DNA of 17,832 nucleotides from Planctomycetaceae bacterium (GTDB lineage: Bacteria > Planctomycetota > Planctomycetia > Pirellulales > Thermoguttaceae): positions 1 to 17,832 of the forward strand of contig WRMR01000027.1 of the NCBI GenBank assembly GCA_009776995.1. The letters are read 5' to 3'. The stretch's first letter is position 1. Each line of letters begins with the position of its first letter. Of this stretch, positions 7,943 through 15,706 are shown in pieces. The position numbers and the translations under genes are program-made. A model generated the notes under the pieces. That model did no database searches and was not told where the DNA came from. It saw only the letters and a program-made list of their open reading frames with translations.

Positions 7943-8200
7943 TTACTTATGATAGCCAAGTGTTTTGATCACCGCGAGCATTTCGTCATACGTAATAAAA
8001 CGGCGACGGTGCATCAGTTTATACTGATCGATGGCAACCGCCAGTTCCTGTGATTCCGAAGAAAGATCACTATAGTTATTCGAAAACTGCCGACGCTCGA
8101 CACCTGGGGGCTTGCCGACGTTTTGACGGCGATCAATGAATGGTTGCTCATGGGCTGGTGGGTTCATAACGATGGCATTCTGCAATTGGTCAACGGTCAT
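7943..8200 (-). CDS. Small conserved planctomycete-type protein, function unknown
   Basis: An 85-residue, hydrophilic protein starting MTVDQLQNAIVMNPP. The middle holds IDRRQ and PPGVERRQFSNNY, and the C-terminal half is helical and basic: LSSESQELAVAIDQYKLMHRRRFITYDEMLAVIKTLGYHK. I recall similar short proteins with the ERRQF and RRRFITY-EML-VI-LGY pattern from other planctomycetes, always uncharacterised; this is memory, not a search. The HRRRFITYDEML segment could contact nucleic acid, but that is only a guess. The start is well supported by AGGAG (8208-8212) 7 nt before the ATG; the frame is open to 8260 without a comparable signal. There is no signal peptide. It lies between the metallopeptidase and barrel genes on the same strand, and the palindrome downstream may end its transcript. 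Confidence 0.7.
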   Translation of the reverse strand: MTVDQLQNAIVMNPPAHEQPFIDRRQNVGKPPGVERRQFSNNYSDLSSESQELAVAIDQYKLMHRRRFITYDEMLAVIKTLGYHK

Positions 8201-8357
8201 TGGTTTTCTCCTGATTCTATTTTTTGCAATTTGCGCAAAGTGACAATAATTTCTCACCAAAATATCTTAGTTTATAAAAACAGGGGAAATCAGCAAAAAA
8301 AGAAAAAACGACAAATTTTCATACAGAAAAATCGACGAGGGTTTCCGACGAATCGGC

Positions 8358-8389
8358 ACTGAGACAACTCATACTTTCGTGAGTTCAGT
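8358..8389 (-). terminator. Hairpin downstream of the SprA-like gene
   Basis: AACTCA (8366-8371) and TGAGTT (8380-8385) with an 8-nt loop, extended by outer ACTG (8358-8361) and CAGT (8386-8389). It starts about 20 nt past the stop at 8410 on the minus strand. No U tract follows, so termination is possible but not shown. Confidence 0.35.
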
Positions 8390-8409
8390 ATTTCGATTTC
8401 AGTGCATTT

Positions 8410-9204
8410 TCAGGCAATGGCCTGAAATCCCGTCTGCAAGCGGGATAGCGGATGATGAGAACCCGCAACATATTTCGTCACTGCCGTTTGAGAGAAATAT
8501 TGCGATTTTTGATTGTCGTCCACATTTTCAAATTCTTCGGCATTTTCAGAATCGTTTGCAACAGTTGAACCCTGTTCACCTTGAGAAGTACGATCAGATT
8601 TCGCAATTTCCTGGCGGGCTTCTGCTTCCATTTGCGATGCTTTGGCCGCAACCTGATAATCTTGTGACGATGGACTGGCCGGAGCAAGTGCCGCACTACG
8701 AATCTGTTGCGCCTTGGCTATCGTTGATTCCGGGTTCCCATCAACAGGAGACGAGTCAATCGAAACCTCACCACCAACAGCATAATTTTGACCATCCGGC
8801 CCTTTTTGATATTCGTAACTTGCACCGCCGCGTGCCAGACCACCCGCCGCAGCAAGGTGCGCCGCTTCGTGAGCCTTGACTTCCGCATCCTGCTGCTTCA
8901 GATCGTTGACCTGCAATTGTTCTTCGGCGGTCAGTTCTTTGGTTATATCACCTTTCGACTGCTGACTTTGCACAGATTGATCGGAGCGTTCTGTTCGGGA
9001 AGGTGAAAAAACGTCACCATAATCCGAAACAACATCACCGCTTCGAACGATTAACAAACCGCGAGAACGCTTGGATTCTTCTTCGTCGTTGCGAACAGTT
9101 TTTTGCGTTTTGTCGGTTTCGTTCAAACCCAGACGTTCCACCACACCGCGCTGGAGCGGCGCGACATTCGAAAACGAACAGAGATAAACAGGTAAAATCG
9201 ACAT
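8410..9204 (-). CDS. SprA-related putative metalloprotease (CJM1_0395-like)
   Basis: A 264-residue protein of the SprA-related / putative metalloprotease CJM1_0395 family. A disordered, Gln/Ser/Glu-rich N-terminus (1-90) precedes the conserved core: ELTAEEQLQVNDLKQQDAEVKAHEAAHLAAAGG, where H112-E113-A-A-H116 is an HEXXH zinc-protease signature, then GASYEYQKGPDGQNYAVGGEVSID and a helix ending KASQMEAEARQEI. The C-terminal 60 residues are again low-complexity. No signal peptide is evident. The family's substrate and biology are unknown to me; its core often lies in proteins that are otherwise disordered. The ATG at 9204 (MSILPVYL) is preferred because the upstream ATG at 9243 adds an unremarkable leader, but neither has a good ribosome binding site. 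The gene is divergent from the secreted protein gene at 9570. Confidence 0.75.
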   Translation of the reverse strand: MSILPVYLCSFSNVAPLQRGVVERLGLNETDKTQKTVRNDEEESKRSRGLLIVRSGDVVSDYGDVFSPSRTERSDQSVQSQQSKGDITKELTAEEQLQVNDLKQQDAEVKAHEAAHLAAAGGLARGGASYEYQKGPDGQNYAVGGEVSIDSSPVDGNPESTIAKAQQIRSAALAPASPSSQDYQVAAKASQMEAEARQEIAKSDRTSQGEQGSTVANDSENAEEFENVDDNQKSQYFSQTAVTKYVAGSHHPLSRLQTGFQAIA

Positions 9205-9569
9205 GGAACCGGACTTACAAAAAAATGAATCTTGTTTTTCCATTCCAAATTAGCACATCCATTGAGCAGAACCCAATTAATTCTATCGGAAATCATACTG
9301 AAATTGTGTATAGATATTGTTTAATCCCCGATAAAAGTGCCAAATTCTACAATCGTTACTGCTTTTTGCGTATTTTGTACAAAACGTTTTTTCTCGATTT
9401 TTTACCTGTTTATACAAATGCCGCTGGTTGAAGGGCAAACTCATAAAAATGACGGATTTGCTCTGGTATGATCTCCCGAAAACGGGTATATATAATGATG
9501 TTTGTTTTCCGATGTTGATTATGAGGATATGGTCTTTCACACACGCTCATCTGTGAGGAGGTTTTGTTC
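9205..9569. other. AT-rich divergent intergenic region
   Basis: Spacer of 365 bp between divergently transcribed genes, so it should hold both promoters; no gene is supported. Visible elements are a perfect 12-bp palindrome TTTTGTACAAAA (9373-9384) and a TATAAT (9491-9496) 74 bp ahead of the ATG at 9570. I found no good -35 box at the usual distance from that TATAAT. Confidence 0.4.
9555..9561 (+). promoter_or_regulatory. Strong ribosome binding site
   Basis: GAGGAGG 8 nt ahead of the ATG at 9570. It selects that ATG over the in-frame TTG at 9564 and is among the strongest Shine-Dalgarno matches in the window. Confidence 0.8.
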
Positions 9570-11558
9570 ATGCAAAAAAAACGGTTTTTCGTTTTAGTAA
9601 TCGTAATGACTTGGTCGGCTTTACTTTTCACCTTGCCCGTGACGGCGAATGGTCAGTCGTCGAACGATATTTTGTTTCCCGACACAACGCAAGGTTTTTT
9701 TGAAGTCACGAGTATTGACGCTTTCAAGACCCAGTGGCAGATGACGCGGCTTGGGGCCTTGCTCAAGGACCCGGTCATGGAACCCGCCATCGGGGAAGCA
9801 AAAAAACAGGTTGACGCGAAATGGGTGAATCGCCTGGGACTGACGCTCGATGATTTGCAACTGCTCCCCACCGGCCTGATTAGCGGCGGCATGATTGCCG
9901 TCCCGGGAGCGATGCCGGGGTTCGTCCTGGTCCTTTCCGTCAAAGGCCAAACGAACGAAATGCTGGATTTTATGGAACGGATCGGCAAAAAACTGGAAGA
10001 TCAGGGCGTCAAAAAAGCGACCACGCCCATCGAAAACGTTTCCGCGACGTTTTTTACGTTTGAGAAAACGGAGAGCAATCCCCAAGGGGGGATCGCCGTT
10101 TACCTGTTGGCCAAAGACACGCTTGTCATTACCGACCGCCAGCACCTTGCGGCGATGATGGTCAAGCGGCTCAACGGAGATTTGACCTCGCCACTTCGCA
10201 ATAAGCCTGCGTACGAAGCCGTCATGGACCGTGTGACCCGCGACGCTTTGGCAAACAACACGTTACCGCTGGTCAAGTGGTACATTGAACCGCTGGAATT
10301 TACCGCCGCCATGCGAATGATTGCCGGCGACAACACCCCGAAGAAAAAAGGCATGGTTGATGTTGACGCCTACGAATTGCTGGCCGAACACGGTTTCAAA
10401 GACATTCTCGGGGTTGGCGGGATTCTCGACTTTGCGACGGATAATAATCAACTTGCCTACCGCATCAAGGCTTATGCTCCGCAACCTCACACCGGTGCGG
10501 CTTTGAAAATGCTGAGTTTCAAAAACAACACCGATTTCGTTCCGCCACAATGGTTGCCGCAGGACGCGGCGCGGTTTACGATCCTGTACGCTGATCCGCA
10601 AGCGATTTTCGAGAACATCGGACCGATTTTCGACGACATCGTTGACGAGCCGGGCGTCTGGGATGCGGTGATCCAGGGATTTAAGGATGACAAGTATCGC
10701 GAGCAAATCGACATTCAAAAAGAACTCGTTGACCTGCTGGGTGACAAGCTGGTTCTGATGACGCGGTTTGAAAAACCGATCACGCCCGAAAGTTCGCGGT
10801 TCGTTGCCGCTCTGGCACTCCAACCCGACAAGGACGCGGAAGTGGCTCAAGCCTTTGAAAAGCTGTTCAGCGGCGGTCAGGACGCGAAAAAAACCGAGCG
10901 CAACGGATTTATCTACTGGCAGTCGCTGCCCGAAGGGGCCACCCGACAGCCGACATCGGCAGGAACCGCGCGCACAACACGCGACAGACAATCGGTCGTG
11001 CCACGCACCAACACACCTCCGCGCACAACAACTCCGCCGCGACCGGAAACACCATCCACAGCAAACCAACCTGTTGGCGATGTCGGAAAAGAGACCGGGG
11101 CCGTGGCCCGCGAATTGTTCTTCGACAAGGGCGGTCTGGTCGTCGGTAAGGGATACATCTTTATCAGTAACAATCTCGCTGACCTCCATGCCATCATGGA
11201 CGCCAAAACCGAGGCGTCCTTCGAGACCTCGAAGGATTACCTTGCCGTCACGCAAAAGCTGGAGCAATTGGATGCGGGCAAGGGCGAGCGATTTCTGCAA
11301 ATTGTCGCAAATTCCGGCGAATTGATCATGCCAACGTATGAACTGGCCCGCGAAGGGAAAGTGCCCGAATCGCAAACAATTCTCGGTGCTATCCTCCGCG
11401 CGATCATTGCCCGCAATGAAGGACAGCGCATGACGGACGACTTTGACCGTTCGACTTTGCCCCCGTTTGAGCAAATCAAGAGTTATTTCGGCACGGCAGG
11501 CTCCGTCGGCACCGTCGAAACCGACGGCTGGCTCATCGAAGGCGTCCAATTACCGTAG
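9570..11558 (+). CDS. Large secreted protein of unknown function
   Basis: A 662-residue protein with a signal peptide (MQKKRFFVLVIVMTWSALLFTLPVTANG, cut near residue 28), so exported. The body is an alpha/beta protein without any catalytic motif I recognise. Two related-looking halves each pair an 'ML-FM-RIGKKLED' or 'FEKLFSGGQ' helix with a strand such as GGIAVYLLAKDTLVITD or GGLVVGKGYIFISNN, which suggests an internal duplication. They are separated by a flexible Thr/Pro/Arg-rich linker at about 460-503 (TNTPPRTTTPPRPETPST). The 'local fitness' style FEK / G-D-LVI-(S/T)-N-L--L pattern is common in uncharacterised secreted planctomycete proteins (compare DUF3352-like proteins); I do not claim membership. 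The start is fixed by GAGGAGG. A long hairpin follows the stop. Confidence 0.8.
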   Translation: MQKKRFFVLVIVMTWSALLFTLPVTANGQSSNDILFPDTTQGFFEVTSIDAFKTQWQMTRLGALLKDPVMEPAIGEAKKQVDAKWVNRLGLTLDDLQLLPTGLISGGMIAVPGAMPGFVLVLSVKGQTNEMLDFMERIGKKLEDQGVKKATTPIENVSATFFTFEKTESNPQGGIAVYLLAKDTLVITDRQHLAAMMVKRLNGDLTSPLRNKPAYEAVMDRVTRDALANNTLPLVKWYIEPLEFTAAMRMIAGDNTPKKKGMVDVDAYELLAEHGFKDILGVGGILDFATDNNQLAYRIKAYAPQPHTGAALKMLSFKNNTDFVPPQWLPQDAARFTILYADPQAIFENIGPIFDDIVDEPGVWDAVIQGFKDDKYREQIDIQKELVDLLGDKLVLMTRFEKPITPESSRFVAALALQPDKDAEVAQAFEKLFSGGQDAKKTERNGFIYWQSLPEGATRQPTSAGTARTTRDRQSVVPRTNTPPRTTTPPRPETPSTANQPVGDVGKETGAVARELFFDKGGLVVGKGYIFISNNLADLHAIMDAKTEASFETSKDYLAVTQKLEQLDAGKGERFLQIVANSGELIMPTYELAREGKVPESQTILGAILRAIIARNEGQRMTDDFDRSTLPPFEQIKSYFGTAGSVGTVETDGWLIEGVQLP

Positions 11559-11560
11559 CA

Positions 11561-11615
11561 ATCGCAAAACGCTAAGTGCAGAGTGTCCAGACAAATCATC
11601 TCTGCACTTTGCGAT
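11561..11615 (+). terminator. Long inverted repeat after the secreted protein gene
   Basis: AAGTGCAGAG (11574-11583) and CTCTGCACTT (11600-11609) form a perfect 10-bp stem with a 16-nt loop. An outer pair, ATCGCAAA (11561-11568) and TTTGCGAT (11608-11615), could extend or compete with it. It begins two bases past the TAG stop. There is no U run, so it may act as an RNA 3'-end stabiliser or a bidirectional element rather than a classical terminator. Confidence 0.5.
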
Positions 11616-11836
11616 CTGAATTCTGTGTATCATTTTATCTCTATTTTCCCTGCGCAACCATCACAGGGCGGCCACGTCGTGACCACCCTACTGCGGCAAT
11701 ACCTCTGAACTTTGCACTCCGCGATTTGCGTTTGCGCGGGGGTGCCCAAAAATTGCTCTTGTGTGAATTTCTGCGCCTATTACTTTGGATACTCGTCGAT
11801 AGGGCATCGCCATCACAACGATTGATGAGGCAACCG

Positions 11837-13006
11837 ATGATCGCGGAAGCAAAAATCACAGAAGCGGAACTCCTGCTTGCATACGGGCAACTGAGCCAAC
11901 GGAAGATCGCGAAGATTACCGGTCTCAGTCGCGGAACGATCTGCATGATCGCAAACGGGAAGCGGAAGATTCAGGTCAAAACAGTTGACCCTGACATGCC
12001 GCCCGAACCGGAAGACGGTCCGCCGGTGCGTTGTCCTGGATGTGGTGCGATGGTGCAATTGCCGTGCCTGCTGTGTTATTTGGAGGACTTGGCCGCGAAT
12101 CACCGCCCGGTCATGCAATCGTACCCGAACATTGTGCCAACCTCTCCCGCCATGACGAACGATCAGCACTCACAGAAATCAACCATCCGTTTGGGTTTGA
12201 ACCTGACCGGCGATGAGTTGAAACGATACCGGGAAGTTCGCGCATACATGGATTACGTCCGGCAGTTGAAACAGGAAGGGAAAATCCGTGCCATCGGGGC
12301 GAGTTCGCACGACCCACAAACCGCAATGCGGCTTGTTGAAACCGGTGAGATCGAACATCTCATGTTCAGCGTCAACCTCGCGTACGACATGCTCCCGGCA
12401 AGCGTTTATATTATTGACTCGTTGATGTCGAACGAAAAAATCGACCGCAGCATCTTCCGGGGAATTGAGCCGAACCGTGCGAAACTTTACGAGCTTTGTG
12501 CAAGCCGCGATGTTTCCATCACGACGATGAAAACACTCGGAGCAGGCAAGTTGTTGTCTGCCGATCAGACACCATTTGCCAGGCCGATGACGGTGACGCA
12601 GTGCATTCATTATGCCTTGTCACGTCCGGCGGTCGTCAGTACGCTGATCGGCTGCAAGGACCGCGCCGAAGTGCTCGAAGCGGTCAGGTATCTCGAACTG
12701 GGCGACGCGGAACGGGATTTCAGCGGCATTGCCGAAACGATGCGGGAAACCTTCCACGGCAAATGCGTTTACTGCAACCACTGCTTGCCGTGTCCGTCGG
12801 AGATTGACATTGCCGCCGTGACAAAATATCTCGAAATCGCGCTGGTTGACAGACAAAGCATCCCGCCGGGCGTACAGGCGCATTACAACAACATGTCGCG
12901 ACACGCGTCGGAGTGTAGCGAATGCGCTTCCTGCGAGTCCCGTTGTCCGTTCAACGTGGCCGTCATCGAAAACATGCGAAAGGCCGTTGAAGTGTTCGGA
13001 AAGTGA
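11837..13006 (+). CDS. Fusion: HTH/zinc-ribbon protein joined to truncated ferredoxin-type aldo/keto reductase
   Basis: A 389-residue chimera. Residues 12-47 form a helix-turn-helix (AYGQLSQRKIAKITGLSRGTICMIANGKR), and C66/C69 with C77/C80 (CPGC...CLLC) form a zinc ribbon. This resembles small stand-alone planctomycete DNA-binding proteins, whose ending may run to about residue 137. From about 139 the chain is the back half of an aldo/keto reductase: QEGKIRAIGASSHDP, LMFSVNLAYDMLPAS, STLIGC, then two [4Fe-4S] motifs, C310/C313/C316/C319 and C360/C363/C366/C370. The front half of the TIM barrel, with the Asp-Tyr-Lys-His catalytic residues, is missing, so reductase activity is unlikely. The start is ATG 11837 with GAGG 6 nt upstream; the open frame back to 11576 runs through noncoding sequence. 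The simplest explanation is a deletion that joined two genes in frame; an assembly join or a purposeful iron-sulfur regulator are alternatives. Confidence 0.75.
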   Translation: MIAEAKITEAELLLAYGQLSQRKIAKITGLSRGTICMIANGKRKIQVKTVDPDMPPEPEDGPPVRCPGCGAMVQLPCLLCYLEDLAANHRPVMQSYPNIVPTSPAMTNDQHSQKSTIRLGLNLTGDELKRYREVRAYMDYVRQLKQEGKIRAIGASSHDPQTAMRLVETGEIEHLMFSVNLAYDMLPASVYIIDSLMSNEKIDRSIFRGIEPNRAKLYELCASRDVSITTMKTLGAGKLLSADQTPFARPMTVTQCIHYALSRPAVVSTLIGCKDRAEVLEAVRYLELGDAERDFSGIAETMRETFHGKCVYCNHCLPCPSEIDIAAVTKYLEIALVDRQSIPPGVQAHYNNMSRHASECSECASCESRCPFNVAVIENMRKAVEVFGK

Positions 13007-13065
13007 ATTATCGCTTCCGACCTGTCAAGTCTAAAAGCCGGTGTTGACAAAAAAACGTCTTTGGG

Positions 13066-13189
13066 GTCGCGCAAAAATAACGTGAACATTTCACTCTGAG
13101 CCGCATTTCAATCAGAGCCGCAACAGTGATGGAGCGGTTTTTCCAGCTCGTCCGATTCGTTACCGTCGCGGCTCTGATGAATCGAACAG
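13066..13189. repeat. Palindromic intergenic repeat, copy 2
   Basis: Perfect 11-bp arms ATCAGAGCCGC (13111-13121) and GCGGCTCTGAT (13168-13178), with a partial extra arm CTCTGAGCCGC just before (about 13094-13104). Both flanks match the copy at 1242-1337 (CGTGAAYATTT on the left, TCTGATG...CGAACA on the right). Like copy 1, it lies between two convergent genes, here the fusion gene and flhA. Confidence 0.7.
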
Positions 13190-13210
13190 ATCATTTTGGG
13201 TAAGTCCTTA

Positions 13211-15283
13211 TCACAAACCGACCATGCCGACGGAGTTGATCCGGGTGTCGCGGGTAATTTCGTTGTAACTCAGCACGACCAGCAGGGGCAGTGTCGATGA
13301 GGTCATTTGTTTGAGAGCGGCACGGATTTGCGGGTTGACCAAAAGAATCGGAGGCAAACCCGCCTGGGTCAGTTTTTCAACTTCGGGTGTGATTTTTTTG
13401 CTCAACTGGTCGATGGCCTGCGGTGAAAAGCGGATGAACAGCCCCTGTTCACTGTGTTCGAAGCCCGCGCGAATCTGGTCTTCCAGCGCAGGGTCGAACA
13501 TCACAACGTTGAGTGCTTCGTCGGCGTCGCGGTACTTTGTGCAGAGTGTCCGGGAGAGTCTGGCACGGGTGAATTCGGTCAACAGGATCGCGTCTTTCGT
13601 CTTGACGCCGTAATCACCGAGGGCTTCGAGAATCGTGCCAAGCTGACGGACCGGCACCTGTTCGCGGAGCAACATTTGCAGGATTTGCTGGACTTGCGCC
13701 AGCTTCAACACGCCGGGAATGAGTTCATCGACCGCTGCCGGAGATGTCTGTTTCAGTTCGTCAAGCAGGTGTTGCGTTGCGTCGCGGGTCAGCAACTCGT
13801 CGGCGTGTTTCGACACCGTTTCCATGAGGTGCGTCGCGATGACCGCCCCCGGTTCGACGACCGTGTAGCCGAGCAATTCGGCCTGCTCGCGGACGGACTC
13901 CTCAATCCAGAGTGCCGGTGTGCCAAAAGCCGGGTCGGTCGTTTCAATGCCCATGACCTTGCCGGCGGCCATGCCTGCGTCCATCGCCATGTACATGTCG
14001 GGGTAAACCATGCCCATCGCGACCGGCATTCCCGCGATCTTGATGCGGTATTGCAACTGGTCGATTTCAAAACTGTCACGAATCCTCACACGCGGCAAAA
14101 TGATTCCGACGTCTGACGCGACATTCTGCCGGATACGGTGAATGCGGTCGAGCAAATCGCCACCGCGATTCGGATCGGCCAACTGGATGATGCCGACGCC
14201 GATTTCCACTTCCATCGGGTCAACAACGAGATAATCCTCGACGCGTTCCTCCGGCTCTTTGTTGTCCGCTTCCGCTTTGGCTTCAGCCTGATCTGCTTCA
14301 TCTTTTTTGGACTTTTTCGTAATCAGCAGAGCAAGACCGACGCACGAAAGTCCCATGGTCATCAGAGGCACGGCCGGCAAACCTGTCGGCAGGAGCGCGA
14401 ACAGGAAACACGCCGCAAAGCATAGCACGATCGGACGTCCCAAAAGTTGCGTGAGGAACAACTGCGGCAGGTTGCTCGACTGGCTGCTCCGTGTGACCAA
14501 CATGCCGGTTGCCAGCGAAATGAGAAACGCCGGAACCTGTGAAACGAGCCCGTCGCCAATGGTCAACCGTGTGAAAATGCCGAACGCTTCGACCATTGGC
14601 ATTCCGAGTTCGAGGACGCCGATGATGAAACCGCCGACAATATTAATGAGCGTGATAACAATGCCCGCGATGGCGTCGCCTCGCACAAACTTGCAGGCAC
14701 CGTCCATTGCCCCGAAAAAGTCGGCCTGGGCGGTGATTTCCTCACGCCGCCGTTTGGCCTCGTGCTCGTCAATTAACCCGGCGTTCAGGTCGGCGTCAAT
14801 GGCCATCTGGCGTCCCGGCATGGCATCGAGTGTGAATCGCGCGGCCACCTCGCTGACCCGCGTCGCGCCTTTCGTGATGACCACGAACTGAATGACGACG
14901 ATGATCCCAAAGATGATAATGCCGACCACGATGTGTTCACCGGCCACGAACGATGAAAACGCTTCCACGACTTTTCCAGCAGCGGCAGTGCCATTGACGT
15001 CGGCATATTTGAGAATCAGTCGGGTTGTTGCGACGTTCAAGACAAGTCGAAAAAGCGTCGTGGCCAGCAGGATCGATGGAAAAATGCTCATTTCGAGCGG
15101 TTTTTTGACGAAGATCGTGCTGAAAAGAATAATGACGCCCGTGGCAATGTTCAGTGAAAGCAAAATGTCCAATAAATCCGTGGGCAAATCGACCAGCAAC
15201 GCGAAGAGGCTCGCCGCGACCCCGACCGGCAGCGCATATTCAAACAATCGCCCGCTGGTTAAAAACGATTTGAAATTGGACAT
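13211..15283 (-). CDS. flhA: Flagellar export apparatus protein FlhA
   Basis: FlhA, the large inner-membrane component of the flagellar type III export gate; it uses the proton motive force and its cytoplasmic domain docks export substrates and chaperones. The length of 690 residues is typical. Residues 1-330 hold the multi-spanning membrane domain (EYALPVGVAASLFALLVDLPTDLLDILLSLNIATGVIILF and further helices). The FHIPEP signature is at about 140-170 (RVSEVAARFTLDAMPGRQMAIDADLNAGLID), and RGDAIAG at 201-207 carries the Asp that corresponds to essential Asp208 of Salmonella FlhA. A charged linker (KKSKKDEADQAEAKAEADNKEPEE) leads to the cytoplasmic domain with PRVRIRDSFEIDQLQYRIKI and LTEFTRARLSRTL. 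The ATG at 15283 is chosen because the open frame upstream to 15373 is intergenic repeat; no Shine-Dalgarno is visible. No other flagellar gene is near. Confidence 0.97.
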   Translation of the reverse strand: MSNFKSFLTSGRLFEYALPVGVAASLFALLVDLPTDLLDILLSLNIATGVIILFSTIFVKKPLEMSIFPSILLATTLFRLVLNVATTRLILKYADVNGTAAAGKVVEAFSSFVAGEHIVVGIIIFGIIVVIQFVVITKGATRVSEVAARFTLDAMPGRQMAIDADLNAGLIDEHEAKRRREEITAQADFFGAMDGACKFVRGDAIAGIVITLINIVGGFIIGVLELGMPMVEAFGIFTRLTIGDGLVSQVPAFLISLATGMLVTRSSQSSNLPQLFLTQLLGRPIVLCFAACFLFALLPTGLPAVPLMTMGLSCVGLALLITKKSKKDEADQAEAKAEADNKEPEERVEDYLVVDPMEVEIGVGIIQLADPNRGGDLLDRIHRIRQNVASDVGIILPRVRIRDSFEIDQLQYRIKIAGMPVAMGMVYPDMYMAMDAGMAAGKVMGIETTDPAFGTPALWIEESVREQAELLGYTVVEPGAVIATHLMETVSKHADELLTRDATQHLLDELKQTSPAAVDELIPGVLKLAQVQQILQMLLREQVPVRQLGTILEALGDYGVKTKDAILLTEFTRARLSRTLCTKYRDADEALNVVMFDPALEDQIRAGFEHSEQGLFIRFSPQAIDQLSKKITPEVEKLTQAGLPPILLVNPQIRAALKQMTSSTLPLLVVLSYNEITRDTRINSVGMVGL

Positions 15284-15315
15284 AGGGAAGTGAATAACGA
15301 AGAGTGAAAAAAATG

Positions 15316-15381
15316 GTAGCCGTGGGCGTAACGAAGTAAAGCAATCGGATCGAACGCAGTTTGGTCCGGTCACTGCGCTAC
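15316..15381. repeat. Possible palindromic element upstream of flhA
   Basis: GTAGC (15316-15320) and GCTAC (15377-15381) bracket a 66-bp segment that starts GTAGCCGTGGGCG and ends CACTGCGCTAC, giving imperfect terminal inverted repeats. It looks like a small mobile or REP-type unit, but only one copy is visible here, so this is tentative. Confidence 0.3.
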
Positions 15382-15410
15382 TACACCTCTTCGCAAATGG
15401 TGTTCATTAA

Positions 15411-15511
15411 CATGCCCTGTAAGGGCAACACATCATAGCCCAGGGCAAGGCGTACCCGCCGCCGCCCAGGGTAACGATTTTCTATCATCGATTACGACCC
15501 TGAAAGGGTCG
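15411..15511 (-). repeat. Palindrome-rich intergenic repeat, copy A
   Basis: Read on the minus strand it runs: CGACCCTTTCAGGGTCG (15495-15511), an AT-rich stretch, two CCCTGGGC blocks around a GC-rich centre, and TGCCCTTACAGGGCA (15413-15427). Copy B at 15540-15655 shows the same order on the opposite strand. This matches a class of intergenic repeats found in planctomycetes and some other phyla that often gives rise to spurious predicted proteins. Confidence 0.65.
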
Positions 15512-15539
15512 AACAAAATGGATAGTATTTTTCATGAGT

Positions 15540-15655
15540 GTTGTGACGCCCTTTCAGGGCGATATATTTTTTTTGAATCGTGACCAGGGGCTGCGACCTT
15601 CGGTCTTACCCCTGGCTATTCTTGTTTTGCCCCTTTGGGGGCAGGTTGGAATGAA
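15540..15655 (+). repeat. Palindrome-rich intergenic repeat, copy B
   Basis: CGCCCTTTCAGGGCG (15547-15561), an AT-rich spacer, a hairpin with CCAGGGG (15584-15590) and CCCCTGG (15609-15615) around an inner GACC-TTC-GGTC stem (15595-15605), then TGCCCC/GGGGCA (15628-15643). Three successive stems would form in RNA from either strand. It lies head to head with copy A, about 28 bp away. Confidence 0.7.
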
Positions 15656-15706
15656 ACGTATTTGTGAAATGACGTACTACGCTCCGTGCCAGGCTGCCAT
15701 TATTCA

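Larger units (their letters stand above)
15284..15706. other. Repeat-filled leader region of flhA
   Basis: Spacer of 423 bp with no gene between the 209-residue gene and flhA. It holds a possible palindromic element at 15316-15381 and the head-to-head repeat pair at about 15411-15655. Any flhA promoter, or read-through from the upstream genes, must cross this structured DNA. Open frames running through it (for example 15534-16277 on the plus strand) are repeat or antisense artefacts. Confidence 0.6.

Noticed and set aside
9458..9496. Full -35/-10 promoter using TTGCTC and TATAAT
   Set aside because: The spacer is 27 bp, far from the usual 17, so only the TATAAT is reported as a loose candidate.
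10263..11549. Minus-strand open frame of 428 codons opposite the secreted protein gene
   Set aside because: Antisense shadow: no ribosome binding site, no recognisable motif, and the plus frame has a signal peptide and a strong Shine-Dalgarno.
15284..15373. N-terminal extension of FlhA
   Set aside because: FlhA of normal length starts at 15283; the extension is encoded by repeat-like intergenic DNA.
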